From contig NZ_JAUOZU010000013.1 in assembly GCF_030551875.1 (NCBI RefSeq), positions 147,927-211,926 of the forward strand: a stretch of DNA of 64,000 nt, read 5' to 3'. Source of the DNA: Fluviirhizobium alvei (GTDB taxonomy: Bacteria > Pseudomonadota > Alphaproteobacteria > Rhizobiales > Rhizobiaceae). Positions 1 through 7,867 of this stretch are shown here, piece after piece. The notes beneath the pieces were generated by a model. That model did not search any database and was not told where the DNA came from. It worked only from the letters and a program-made list of their open reading frames with translations. The translations under genes and the position numbers were made by a program. Positions within the stretch are counted from its first letter, which is position 1, and every line of letters begins with the position of its first letter.

Positions 1-1
1 A

Positions 2-151
2 TTCATCCCCTGCCGTGGCGAGCTCGGCTATTTCGAATGGCACCGCGACGACGATGGCGTCGCCGATCCCCCCGCCAAATGGATGCTGCCGCCCGGCGCC
101 AGGCCAGAGACAGCATCGGAAGCCGCCGACCGCCAATGGGCGCTGTTGTAG
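2..151 (+). CDS. 3' end of an unrecognised protein of the integrated element (partial)
   Basis: An open frame enters from the left edge and ends at TAG 149-151, leaving 49 C-terminal residues that include LGYFEWHRDDDG and end in DRQWALL. I do not recognise the family. It is followed after 11 bases by a small gene and then the integrase, all on the same strand, so it is probably the third-last gene of the integrated element. Third positions are mostly G or C, as expected for real coding sequence here. The start lies outside the window. Confidence 0.5.
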   Translation, partial: FIPCRGELGYFEWHRDDDGVADPPAKWMLPPGARPETASEAADRQWALL

Positions 152-162
152 AGGAAACCGGA

Positions 163-345
163 ATGGGCAGAAAAGCTGTTGCTGTCTCGCAGGATGCCAT
201 TGTCCGTGCGATATCCGCCGTTCAAAAGGCCGGCGTCGAGGTGAAATCCATCCGGGTTGAACCGAGCGGCGCGGTCATCATCAACGGGGATAACCCGCCA
301 AAATCTGAAAAATCACTTGAAAAACCGATTCTGGATTACCTCTGA
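163..345 (+). CDS. Small conserved-type protein preceding the integrase
   Basis: A 60-residue protein starting at ATG 163 (MGRKAVAVSQ), with a GAGGAAA ribosome-binding sequence at 151-157. The frame can be extended to 37, but that would overlap the preceding gene. Its TGA overlaps the integrase ATG as TGATG, so the two are probably translationally coupled. The N-terminal half looks like a short helix followed by a strand-rich segment (VEVKSIRVEPSGAVII). Small proteins of this kind often precede integrases in alphaproteobacterial prophages; the function is unknown. An excisionase or control role is possible but has no direct support. Confidence 0.55.
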   Translation: MGRKAVAVSQDAIVRAISAVQKAGVEVKSIRVEPSGAVIINGDNPPKSEKSLEKPILDYL

Positions 346-1427
346 TGGAAGGCATGCCGAAACCGCGCCCGCTCTATGTGCAAAAGCATGTCACCAGACA
401 CGGAAAAATCGTCTGGTATTTTCGCATTGGCACCGGCCCGCGAACCAGAATGCCGGGTCAATATGGCGACAAGGAATTCATGGAAGCGCACCGCAGGCTT
501 CTGGCCGGCGAGACGATAGCGCCCAAAAGGCCGGCCGGGAAAATGACGCTTCAATGGCTGGTCGATCAGTACCAGGAATCAGCGGCGTTCAAGCAACTGT
601 CTCCGGCCACCCAGTCTGTCAGGCGCAACATGTACAAGAACGTCTGCAAGGGTGATGCTGGATCCGCACTCCTGTCGCAAATCGGGCGCGCCACGATCGC
701 CGGCGGCCGCGACAAGCGCGCCGATACACCTTTCGCTGCAATCAGCTTCATGAAGATGATGAGCTATCTGTTCGAATGGGGTGTCGATGCCGGTTACATG
801 GACGAAAACCCCTGCAAGGGGGTAAAGCGCCCGAAGGTCAAGACCGACGGCCATAAACCATGGTCCGAAGAGGACATCATTGCCTTCTACCGAAAGCATC
901 CCGCCGGAAGCCAGGCCAGGCTTGCAATGGAGCTGCTCATGTTCACCGGGCTTCGCCGATCGGACGTCTACAGAATCGGGCCGCAACATATCCGTGGCGA
1001 TGTCATCGAATACCGGGCAACCAAGAACGGCGAAGATCTCTATATCGCGCTACATCCAATCCTCAAGGCATCCCTTGCCGCTGTAAAGACCGGGCATATG
1101 GCCTATCTGGTGACGCCCATCCACGGGCGCCCGTTCAAGTCCGCAGCATCATTCGGCAACTGGTTCGGTGAAATGTGCCGCGAAGCCGGGGTTTCGGTTC
1201 GGGCTCATGGCATCCGCAAATCTGTCGCGCAAAAGCTGGCAGAACTGGGTGGCAGCAACAGCGAACTGAAGGCGCTCTTCGGCTGGAATTCGGACGCCAT
1301 GGCGTCTCTCTACACCCGAAAAGCAGACCGCCGCCGGATGGCCTTGTCAGCCGCCGAGAAACTAAATGAGAACATCCTATCCCCACACCTCGAAACAGGT
1401 GTGGGCGAAAATCAAAAAAACGATTGA
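345..1427 (+). CDS. Tyrosine recombinase / phage-type integrase
   Basis: This 360-residue protein has the catalytic set of tyrosine recombinases: Arg204 in TGLRRSD, Lys227 in the beta-hairpin (TKNG), His288-x-x-Arg291, Trp314 and nucleophile Tyr323. The N-terminal ~165 residues form the DNA-binding arm and core-binding part. The gene runs toward the 3' end of tRNA-Arg, only 23 bases away, which is the usual arrangement when an integrase has used a tRNA 3' end as attachment site. The element it mobilises therefore lies to the left, mostly outside the window. A second in-frame ATG at 354 is an alternative start. The last codons contain a perfect 9-bp inverted repeat. Confidence 0.9.
   Translation: MEGMPKPRPLYVQKHVTRHGKIVWYFRIGTGPRTRMPGQYGDKEFMEAHRRLLAGETIAPKRPAGKMTLQWLVDQYQESAAFKQLSPATQSVRRNMYKNVCKGDAGSALLSQIGRATIAGGRDKRADTPFAAISFMKMMSYLFEWGVDAGYMDENPCKGVKRPKVKTDGHKPWSEEDIIAFYRKHPAGSQARLAMELLMFTGLRRSDVYRIGPQHIRGDVIEYRATKNGEDLYIALHPILKASLAAVKTGHMAYLVTPIHGRPFKSAASFGNWFGEMCREAGVSVRAHGIRKSVAQKLAELGGSNSELKALFGWNSDAMASLYTRKADRRRMALSAAEKLNENILSPHLETGVGENQKND
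1382..1405. repeat. Perfect 9-bp inverted repeat at the end of the integrase gene
   Basis: CCCACACCT at 1382-1390 pairs with AGGTGTGGG at 1397-1405 around a 6-base loop, all within the last integrase codons. There is no T-tract immediately after it on either strand, although an A/T-rich stretch (1407-1440) follows. It could slow transcription into the tRNA region or bind a protein near the attachment site. Confidence 0.5.
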
Positions 1428-1450
1428 TTTTCAATTACTTAAAAAGTGGG

Positions 1451-1527
<77 letters not shown>

Positions 1528-1531
1528 ATCA

Positions 1532-1550
1532 GCCGCCGTTGACCGGCGGC
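1532..1550. terminator. GC-rich hairpin between the complex I subunit gene and tRNA-Arg
   Basis: GCCGCCG (1532-1538) and CGGCGGC (1544-1550) form a 7-bp stem with a 5-base loop, just after the stop codon of the minus-strand gene ending at 1558. It lacks a clear T-tract, so it may be a weak terminator or a processing structure rather than a classical intrinsic terminator. Confidence 0.4.
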
Positions 1551-1557
1551 AGGGACT

Positions 1558-1863
1558 TTAATGAGTCCAGGGCTGCATGCGGTTGAAACGGAAGTTATCC
1601 GTGTAAGAAACGTTCTTGCGCGTCGCTTCCTTGGGCTCGATCACCCGATAGGCAATACCGTGACGTTCGGCATAGGCCTTGGCGAGCTCGCAGCTTTCGA
1701 AATTCAGGCGAACCTGCTGCTTCATCTCGCTGCTGCCGGTATATCCGGTAAGCGAATCGATCGTCTTCGGCTTTTCCTGATCGAATTCCAGCACCCAGAG
1801 ATGGGTCTTGGCTTTTCCTGACTGCATCGCCGTCTTGGCGGGGCGGTAGATCTTCGCCGACAT
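1558..1863 (-). CDS. NDUFS4-type accessory subunit of NADH dehydrogenase (complex I)
   Basis: A 101-residue soluble protein matching the ETC complex I subunit family (PF04800), the bacterial relatives of mitochondrial NDUFS4. Recognisable pieces are the N-terminal MSAKIYRPAKTAMQSG, the strand WVLEFDQEKPKTIDSLTGY, the central SSEMKQQVRLNFES, and a C-terminal RKNVSYTDNFRFNRMQPWTH. In alphaproteobacteria it is an accessory subunit on the peripheral arm of complex I and is encoded away from the nuo operon, as here. It stands alone between two tRNA genes. Length is typical for the family. Confidence 0.9.
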   Translation of the reverse strand: MSAKIYRPAKTAMQSGKAKTHLWVLEFDQEKPKTIDSLTGYTGSSEMKQQVRLNFESCELAKAYAERHGIAYRVIEPKEATRKNVSYTDNFRFNRMQPWTH

Positions 1864-2087
1864 GCTCTTTTCCTCATCGACTGCGCGGACTTGCTTGCCC
1901 CTTCTGCCACAGATTCACCCGTTTGTGAACGACATCGAAGGCAAATTCCAACAGACCTCGCAAGCCGGAATTGGCGATATCCGCCGCGCTGGCCCACCGA
2001 TCTGACGATCAGGCAATGACAAGTCGCCGGCCGCAAGTCAAGCCACTTGTCCGGCCGCAATCCCGAGCGATTTTCAGGCTGTTGAAA

Positions 2088-2164
<77 letters not shown>

Positions 2165-2240
2165 ACTGTCGAAACGCTGGCTGGATTACACGGTTCATAC
2201 CGGCACCGCAACCCCCATTTCCACTTTCACACCCTTCCGT

Positions 2241-2720
2241 TCAAGGGTTGGACGTGGTGGCCGCAATTGCGGGGGCAATGACCCTGTCGCCCTCTTTCAA
2301 ATGGCGCCGATCCGCCTCGCCCGCATTCACCTCCAGCACGTAGAGCGTCATGATGTGCGAATCGATGATCGTCTCCGACAGCGGCTCAGCGTTGCGATGG
2401 ATATGGCCGATGCGGCCATCGGTGCCGATAAAGATCATGTCGAGCGGGATATAGGTGTTGCGCATCCACATATAGACACGCCGTGGCGTGCCGAAATCGA
2501 ACAGCATGCCGGCGCCGGCATCGAGCGCCTGCCGGTCCATCAGCCCCTTCATCCGCTCGTCGGATGTGCTTGCCAGTTCGACCTGGTAGCGCGCCTTGAC
2601 GCCACCCTCGCCTTCGATGCGAAGCGCCTGCCGCTCGAGCGCCCAGACGCTCTGAACGAGACCTAAAAACACAAAAAGCGCCGAAACGGCGCTTGTGATG
2701 GTTTTGCCGCCCACTCGCAT
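2241..2720 (-). CDS. Secreted DUF192 family protein
   Basis: A 159-residue protein of the DUF192 (COG1430) family. Residues 1-26 are a signal peptide ending near VWA. The conserved core follows: ASTSDERMKGLMDR, GMLFDF, VYMWMRNTYIPLDMIFI, and a C-terminal VLEVNAGEADRRHLKEGDRV. The molecular role of DUF192 is not established. The ATG at 2720-2718 overlaps the stop of the cold-shock gene as TGATG, indicating coupling; longer upstream starts would lie inside that gene. Unusually, codons 9-19 contain a complete intrinsic-terminator sequence (see the terminator at 2671-2694). Confidence 0.85.
   Translation of the reverse strand: MRVGGKTITSAVSALFVFLGLVQSVWALERQALRIEGEGGVKARYQVELASTSDERMKGLMDRQALDAGAGMLFDFGTPRRVYMWMRNTYIPLDMIFIGTDGRIGHIHRNAEPLSETIIDSHIMTLYVLEVNAGEADRRHLKEGDRVIAPAIAATTSNP
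2671..2694 (-). terminator. Intrinsic terminator / attenuator inside the DUF192 signal-peptide codons
   Basis: Read on the minus strand, AAGCGCCGTTTCGGCGCTT forms an 8-bp GC-rich stem (2694-2687 with 2683-2676) and a 3-base loop, followed at once by TTTTTGTG and then TTTTTAGG. It has every mark of a rho-independent terminator. It lies 26-45 bases inside the DUF192 coding sequence and just past the end of the cold-shock gene, so it would end cold-shock transcripts and attenuate DUF192. Confidence 0.7.
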
Positions 2721-3298
2721 CAATGGGCCCGGTTGGTCGGCACAGCCATATCGGGATGGATTTCGGCCGCCATGAGCCCCTTGTCGCCATCGCCGAACCG
2801 CACCAGAACGCTCTGGCCCGGCCTGAGTTCGGTAATACCGTAGCGCCGCAGCGTTTCCATATGCACGAAGATGTCCTCGGTGCCCTCGCCGCGTGTCAGG
2901 AAGCCAAACCCCTTGGTGCGGTTGAACCATTTGACGATCACCCGCTCAAGCCCGCTCGACGGGGTCACCTGAACATGGGTCCGGACCGGCGGCATCTGCG
3001 ACGGATGCACGGCCGTCGATGTATCCATCGAGAGAATGCGGAAGGCCTGGAAGCCGCGATCACGCCGCTGGATCAGAGCCACAACGCGCGTACCCTCCAG
3101 AATGGTCTGGTATCCATCGCGTCTCAGGCAGGTGACGTGAAGAAGAACATCTGCCATGCCATTATCAGGAATGATGAAGCCAAACCCCTTGGCAACATCG
3201 AACCACTTGATGACGCCGGTGATTTCGACGAGATCGACCGGATCCTGGACGATATCCCCGAAGAGCGAGGAATCTTTGGAAGAAATCCTATCCGCCAT
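2720..3298 (-). CDS. Cold-shock protein with two cold-shock domains
   Basis: This 192-residue protein has two complete cold-shock domains, at about residues 25-90 and 117-183, each with the RNP1 motif (KGFGFI at 37-42, KGFGFL at 129-134) and the preceding Lys-Trp-Phe. A proline-containing linker joins them. It should bind single-stranded RNA or DNA as an RNA chaperone or antiterminator. The start ATG at 3298 follows GAGGGG; the frame extends upstream but without a ribosome-binding sequence. Two-domain cold-shock proteins of this size are typical of Rhizobiales. Its stop overlaps the start of the DUF192 gene, which contains a terminator in its first codons. Confidence 0.92.
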   Translation of the reverse strand: MADRISSKDSSLFGDIVQDPVDLVEITGVIKWFDVAKGFGFIIPDNGMADVLLHVTCLRRDGYQTILEGTRVVALIQRRDRGFQAFRILSMDTSTAVHPSQMPPVRTHVQVTPSSGLERVIVKWFNRTKGFGFLTRGEGTEDIFVHMETLRRYGITELRPGQSVLVRFGDGDKGLMAAEIHPDMAVPTNRAH

Positions 3299-3488
3299 AT
3301 TGTCTTGCCCCTCGTTACGCACGCTACCGGTTAATTGATTCTTCACCACCGTGATTAACATCCCGAAATGATACAGATGCAAGTCCCGGCTGTTGAAAAC
3401 CCACGTCGATAGCTCGCACAAAAGGCTTGCCTCAAACTGGCTTTCTGGAGAAGCTTGCCGGACTTTGTGACTGGAGCGAGAAAATACA

Positions 3489-3929
3489 ATGCGTTATCTG
3501 CACACCATGGTGCGCGTCACCAATATCGAGGAATCGCTGGACTTCTATTGCAACAAGTTCGGAATGACCGAGATTCGCCGGATGGAGAACGAGGCCGGCC
3601 GTTTCACGCTCGTCTTCCTGGCGGCGTCGGAGGATATCGATTCCGGCCGTGCCGAATCGGCACCGCTTCTCGAACTCACCTATAACTGGGACCCGGAAGC
3701 CTATACTGGCGGCCGCAACTTCGGCCATCTCGCCTACGAAGTCGACGATATCTATGCAACCTGCCAGCGACTGATGGATATGGGCGTTACTATCAACCGG
3801 CCGCCGCGCGATGGCCGCATGGCCTTCGTCCGTTCGCCGGATGGAATCTCGATCGAAATCCTCCAGAAGGGAGCCGCCCTTCCCTCTAGCGAACCCTGGG
3901 CTTCGATGCCGAATACAGGCGTCTGGTAA
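3489..3929 (+). CDS. gloA: Lactoylglutathione lyase (glyoxalase I)
   Basis: A 146-residue glyoxalase/VOC-fold protein with the four metal ligands expected of glyoxalase I: His5 (LHTMVRV), Glu62 (LLELTYNW), His80 (FGHLAYEV) and Glu123 (ISIEILQ). It isomerises the hemithioacetal of methylglyoxal and glutathione to S-lactoylglutathione, the first step of methylglyoxal detoxification in the cytosol. Length is near that of the compact nickel-dependent bacterial enzymes. It is transcribed alone, divergent from the cold-shock gene, with a GGAGCGAG ribosome-binding sequence just upstream. Confidence 0.95.
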   Translation: MRYLHTMVRVTNIEESLDFYCNKFGMTEIRRMENEAGRFTLVFLAASEDIDSGRAESAPLLELTYNWDPEAYTGGRNFGHLAYEVDDIYATCQRLMDMGVTINRPPRDGRMAFVRSPDGISIEILQKGAALPSSEPWASMPNTGVW

Positions 3930-4111
3930 TCCGTCTTCATAGGACGGAACTCCTGGCGCAAGGTTGACGCCATAGATCCGGCCATTCAAGCGTGGGTCAT
4001 CCTGCCCGCGCCCCGTCTCGCGATCACGGAATGTTTACTTCAGTTTACATTCCGCGATTTCTTGGTTACATGTTGACGCGCGACGGCGAAGTGTAGAGTT
4101 GGAGCCTATTA

Positions 4112-5428
4112 TTGCAGAACCAGCGAACAACAACGTTCGGAGCCGGCAAATCACTGAAGTTTGCCCTTTTCGCTGCGACGATGCTCGGGCTTGGTGGATG
4201 CATGTCGTCAACCACCGATCAGCTGGAATCCATCAGCACCACCAAACCGCAGACGCTCGCAGCCGCCAACGCACCGGTTGTTGCCGATACGTCGGCTGAA
4301 AATCCGCCTTCTGACATCGCCTCGCAGGCAGCGCAGGATGCGGAAATGCTCAATGAGAATCCGAACGCGACCGAAAACGCCATCGTTCCCGGTCGCAAGA
4401 ATGTCGCGGCAACCAAGACCAGCCTGTTTTCGACCCAGCCTGTCCCTGTGGAAACAGCCGACCGTCCGCTGACCGAGACGATCGATCCGGTCACGGGCAA
4501 GCCTGTTAGCGCCGCCATGAATGCGACGCAGAACAGCATCTATGCCGGGGCGACGGCTCCGGTCGTCACCAGCGAAACGGTGCCGCTGCCGAATGCCGAA
4601 ACGGTGGCACAGGCGCAGGACATGGCGCTTGCGGGTCTCGTGCCGCCGGATGAAGCGCCGCTTGCTGCCGAAATCAATCCGGATGCGGCGGTAAACCAGC
4701 CGGTCGAACAGGTGGCCATGGTCAATCCCGCGGTGCTAACCCCTGAAGTGGTGCAACAGACGGAGGAGCCGAAGGAGAAACCGGTTCGCAAAGCCCGCAC
4801 GCTCGCAGATTTCTTCGGCAATGCCGATGACGAAGAGGATGAAGAGAATTTCGATTCGTCCCGTTTCGGCGATTCGTCGCGCAAGCGTCTGAGCACATCG
4901 TCGATTCCCAACATGCGCACAGCTGCACTGCCGAATGCCGCCCTGCCCGGCGTCACCACAAATGCCATGTTCCCGCAGGCCCAGCCGCTCGATCAGGGCG
5001 ACGAGGATGATGGCGAGCCTGTGGGGCTCATGAAGCTCGCATCTCTGCCCAGCATGACGCGGATGGCTTCGAACGGCATCTGGACCCAGACGCCGGAAGT
5101 GGAAGTCTCCTGCCTTCGCCCCGAACTCGTCAACGTGATCAAATTTGTCGAGGATCATTACAAACGGCCGGTCGTGGTAACCTCAGGCTATCGGGATCCG
5201 CGGCATAACCGTCGCGCCGGCGGGGTGCGTCATTCGCTCCACACGCTTTGCGCAGCGGCCGATATCCAGGTTCAGGGCGTTTCCAAATGGGCGCTGGCCG
5301 ATTACCTGCGCTCCATCCCCGGACGCGGCGGCGTCGGCACCTACTGCCACACCAACTCGGTCCATATCGATGTCGGCGGCGAACGCGACTGGAATTGGCG
5401 ATGCCGGCGCAGCAAACGGCGGGGTTGA
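4112..5428 (+). CDS. Lipoprotein with C-terminal M15-type (DUF882) peptidase domain
   Basis: A 438-residue protein beginning at TTG 4112, which has GGAG (4100-4103) 8 bases upstream; no ATG with a better site precedes the signal peptide. The N-terminus ends in a lipobox, LGLGGC, so the protein is probably lipidated and envelope-anchored. A long acidic, Ala/Pro-rich low-complexity region (about residues 35-325) follows. The last ~100 residues form a peptidase M15A/DUF882 domain: VVTSGYRDPRHN, RHSLHTLCAAADIQV with the metal-binding His and Asp, and HTNSVHIDVG with the second His. A role in peptidoglycan trimming (D,D- or L,D-carboxypeptidase) is inferred from the family. A terminator follows directly. 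Confidence 0.85.
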   Translation: MQNQRTTTFGAGKSLKFALFAATMLGLGGCMSSTTDQLESISTTKPQTLAAANAPVVADTSAENPPSDIASQAAQDAEMLNENPNATENAIVPGRKNVAATKTSLFSTQPVPVETADRPLTETIDPVTGKPVSAAMNATQNSIYAGATAPVVTSETVPLPNAETVAQAQDMALAGLVPPDEAPLAAEINPDAAVNQPVEQVAMVNPAVLTPEVVQQTEEPKEKPVRKARTLADFFGNADDEEDEENFDSSRFGDSSRKRLSTSSIPNMRTAALPNAALPGVTTNAMFPQAQPLDQGDEDDGEPVGLMKLASLPSMTRMASNGIWTQTPEVEVSCLRPELVNVIKFVEDHYKRPVVVTSGYRDPRHNRRAGGVRHSLHTLCAAADIQVQGVSKWALADYLRSIPGRGGVGTYCHTNSVHIDVGGERDWNWRCRRSKRRG

Positions 5429-5432
5429 GATC

Positions 5433-5461
5433 AACAGGCGCGTAAGCGCCTGTTTTGTTTT
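5433..5461 (+). terminator. Intrinsic terminator after the M15 lipoprotein gene
   Basis: AACAGGCGC (5433-5441) and GCGCCTGTT (5446-5454) form a perfect 9-bp stem with loop GTAA, followed by TTTTGTTTTG. Confidence 0.85.
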
Positions 5462-5527
5462 GTGAAACGCATTTTTTACGCTCGTGCTTTTTTCTACATT
5501 TTTTTGTCATTTTCCGCTTTTTTGCGC

Positions 5528-5556
5528 TTGCGGGAATCTCCATGCCTGACTATAAG
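5528..5556 (+). promoter_or_regulatory. Promoter of the first tRNA-Glu
   Basis: TTGCGG (5528-5533), a 17-base spacer, then TATAAG (5551-5556), 18 bases before the mature tRNA 5' end. The same arrangement is found in the second copy, with the only base change lying in the spacer. Confidence 0.8.
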
Positions 5557-5574
5557 GGCGCCACCACGAAGGAA

Positions 5575-5649
5575 GCGCCCTTCGTCTATCGGTTAGGACA
5601 CCAGATTTTCATTCTGGGAAGAGGGGTTCGACTCCCCTAGGGCGTGCCA
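5575..5649 (+). tRNA. tRNA-Glu (anticodon TTC), copy 1
   Basis: A 75-nt tRNA. The acceptor GCGCCCT pairs with AGGGCGT (first pair G-T). The anticodon arm CCAGA/TCTGG holds loop TTTTCAT with anticodon TTC. The T-arm is AGGGGTTCGACTCCCCT, followed by discriminator G and encoded CCA. It is identical to copy 2, which starts 250 bases later. Confidence 0.96.
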
Positions 5650-5777
5650 TCATCTCCACAAGCATTGTCGAATTGAAACGCAAACAGAATGGCTTGCGCT
5701 ATTTTCCTAATGTTTTGCCCGAATAAAATTCCCTCAAAGATTTTCTCGATTTTCTGCAAAAAAATGCAAACTGGCGC

Positions 5778-5806
5778 TTGCGGGAATCTCCGTGCCTGAC
5801 TATAAG
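5778..5806 (+). promoter_or_regulatory. Promoter of the second tRNA-Glu
   Basis: TTGCGG (5778-5783), a 17-base spacer with one base change from copy 1, and TATAAG (5801-5806). Confidence 0.8.
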
Positions 5807-5824
5807 GGCGCCACCACGAAGGAA

Positions 5825-5899
5825 GCGCCCTTCGTCTATCGGTTAGGACACCAGATTTTCATTCTGGGAAGAGGGGTTCGACTCCCCTAGGGCGTGCCA
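5825..5899 (+). tRNA. tRNA-Glu (anticodon TTC), copy 2
   Basis: Identical in all 75 positions to the copy at 5575-5649, including the encoded CCA end and the wobble first acceptor pair. It has its own copy of the promoter. Confidence 0.96.
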
Positions 5900-5999
5900 C
5901 TTCTTTGATTTCCCCGAAAATATGGACCAGCAAACGCTTCCCAGCGCTGTAGCCTGTCATTGTGTCTTCCGGACCATCCGAAGGACCAGGAGCTTGACA

Positions 6000-7802
6000 T
6001 CAGTGGGCTTTGGCCGCGTCGAGAATGCGGAACTGGATCCGGCGGCTTCCCTGCCAGTGATCGGCACCGAGCGTCCCGGCGACATGGATCTGGTCTCCCC
6101 GCCCGGAAAGCAGCAGGCGTCCCAGATCGGTTTCCGCCGCCCGGAAGGCGATCGCATCGATCCGGCTACCATCCAATCCCTGCATCGTCACCTTGACATG
6201 GTTCGTGCCAATGTAGCGGCTATCGATCACACGATGCGCCGGCAGCACGAAAACCGGTTGCGGGTGGCCCGAACCATAGGGCCCAGCCTTCTCCAGCTGA
6301 TCCACCAGATCAAAACTCGCACCGGCAGCCCCAAGCGCGCCATCGATTTTCAACACCTCGTTGGCGACAAGTTCGGATACGGTGCGCTGTGCCTGTTCAT
6401 CGAAAAAGCCGCGCAGGCGGCCAAGCTGGGCGCGCTCCACCGTCAGGCCTGCTGCCATCGCGTGCCCTCCACCCTTGACGAGCAAACCGGATTCGACCGC
6501 CGCGCGCACCATGCGGCCCATGTCGAAGCCGTTGATCGAGCGACCGGAACCGGTTCCCTTTCCGGACGGGTCGAAGGCGATCGCAAAAGCCGGTCGGCGG
6601 AATTTTTCCTTCAGGCGCGCAGCAAGCAGCCCGACGATGCCGGGATGCCAGCGATCGCTGGCGGTGACGATCACCGATGCCTTTTCCCCAGTCCCATATT
6701 CGGCAAGCGCTTCGGCCTCCGCTTCCGCCAGCATCGCCGCCTCCATAGCCTGACGCTCCTTGTTGAGCTCGTCGAGCCGGCTGGCGATCTCGGCGGCGCG
6801 TCCGGCATCGTCTTCCATCAGAAGCCGCGCGCCCAGCGCCGCATCGCCGATGCGACCGCCGGCATTGATGCGCGGACCGATCAGGAAGCCAAGATGATAG
6901 GGCGTGACCGGTCCGCCGATGCCGGCCTTGACCAGGAGTGCCGTCAGCCCGGGATTCTGCATATGGCGGGCCGCCACCAGTCCCTTGACGACATAGGCGC
7001 GATTGAGCCCCTTCAGTGGCACCACATCGCAGACCGTCGCCAGAGCAACGAGATCGAGCATAGCCAGTAGGTCGATCGCCGCCGCCCTCTCATCGCCCTG
7101 CTGGCGTAGATGCCGCTGCACAGCCACCAGCACCAGGAAAACCACGCCGGCCGCACAAAGATGCCCCTGCCCGGACAGATCGTCTTCCCGGTTGGGATTG
7201 ACGAGGGCATGGCAGGCCGGAAGATCATGGGTCACCTGATGATGATCGATGACAACGACATCGATCCCGCGCTCCTCAGCCACCTTGAGCGATTCATGGC
7301 TGGTGGAACCGCAATCGACCGTCACGATCAGTTGCGCACCGCCATCGATCAGCTGGTTGATCGCGGCGGGATTGGGTCCATAACCCTCGAAAATCCGGTC
7401 GGGAATATAGATTTCGCAGTCAATGCCGAAATGATGGAGAAACCGCCCTATCAGGGCTGAGGACGATGCGCCGTCGACATCGTAGTCGCCGAAGATCGCA
7501 ATCCGCTGACGACGCCTTATGGCAAGCGCAATCCGCTCGGCCGCCTTCTGACAATCCGTCAGTGTATGGGGGTCCGGCATCAGCGACCGGATGGTCGGGT
7601 CGAGAAAGGCAAGCGCTTCGGCAACCCCGACGCCGCGCCCGGCCAATACCCGCGCCGTCAGCTCCGGCAGGCCATGCTGCTGGGCCATCGCCAGCGCCCG
7701 GTTCTGGCCGGCCTGATCGATACGCGAAACCCATCGCTGGCCGAGCACCGAGCGTTCGACATTGAGAAAGGCTCGTTCAACGGGATCGGCGCGTTCTTCC
7801 AT
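6000..7802 (-). CDS. recJ: Single-stranded-DNA-specific 5'-3' exonuclease RecJ
   Basis: A 600-residue DHH-superfamily exonuclease. Motif I is FGDYDVDG (residues 104-111), motif III is DHH (186-188), and a DHHA1 domain with GGGHAMAAG lies in the C-terminal half. RecJ degrades single-stranded DNA from the 5' end in RecF-pathway recombination, mismatch repair and base-excision repair, using Mn2+ or Mg2+. It is the last gene of the minus-strand group after alaC and hom, with a 65-base gap from hom. Length is close to the family norm. Confidence 0.95.
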   Translation of the reverse strand: MEERADPVERAFLNVERSVLGQRWVSRIDQAGQNRALAMAQQHGLPELTARVLAGRGVGVAEALAFLDPTIRSLMPDPHTLTDCQKAAERIALAIRRRQRIAIFGDYDVDGASSSALIGRFLHHFGIDCEIYIPDRIFEGYGPNPAAINQLIDGGAQLIVTVDCGSTSHESLKVAEERGIDVVVIDHHQVTHDLPACHALVNPNREDDLSGQGHLCAAGVVFLVLVAVQRHLRQQGDERAAAIDLLAMLDLVALATVCDVVPLKGLNRAYVVKGLVAARHMQNPGLTALLVKAGIGGPVTPYHLGFLIGPRINAGGRIGDAALGARLLMEDDAGRAAEIASRLDELNKERQAMEAAMLAEAEAEALAEYGTGEKASVIVTASDRWHPGIVGLLAARLKEKFRRPAFAIAFDPSGKGTGSGRSINGFDMGRMVRAAVESGLLVKGGGHAMAAGLTVERAQLGRLRGFFDEQAQRTVSELVANEVLKIDGALGAAGASFDLVDQLEKAGPYGSGHPQPVFVLPAHRVIDSRYIGTNHVKVTMQGLDGSRIDAIAFRAAETDLGRLLLSGRGDQIHVAGTLGADHWQGSRRIQFRILDAAKAH

Positions 7803-7867
7803 TCACTGACCTTTATTGCCAGAGCCGAACCGCAGCAACCCCGCTGAGACAATCACCCCGCCACCAT

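Larger units (their letters stand above)
5524..5899 (+). repeat. Tandem duplication of a promoter plus tRNA-Glu unit (126 bp, 250-bp period)
   Basis: 5524-5649 and 5774-5899 are identical except at one position (A 5542, G 5792). Each copy holds a promoter, a 12-18-base leader and a full tRNA-Glu. The 124 bases between the copies are A/T-rich and unrelated to the repeat. Homology stops exactly at the tRNA 3' end and 4 bases before the -35 box, so a complete transcription unit was duplicated or has been kept identical by gene conversion. Confidence 0.9.

Noticed and set aside
5575..5899. The two tRNA-Glu copies as attachment-site duplications
   Set aside because: The repeat includes the whole tRNA and its promoter, only 124 bases lie between the copies, and no integrase is present.
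5922..7070. A 382-residue open frame on the plus strand
   Set aside because: Antisense to recJ, with no ribosome-binding site and no recognisable family.
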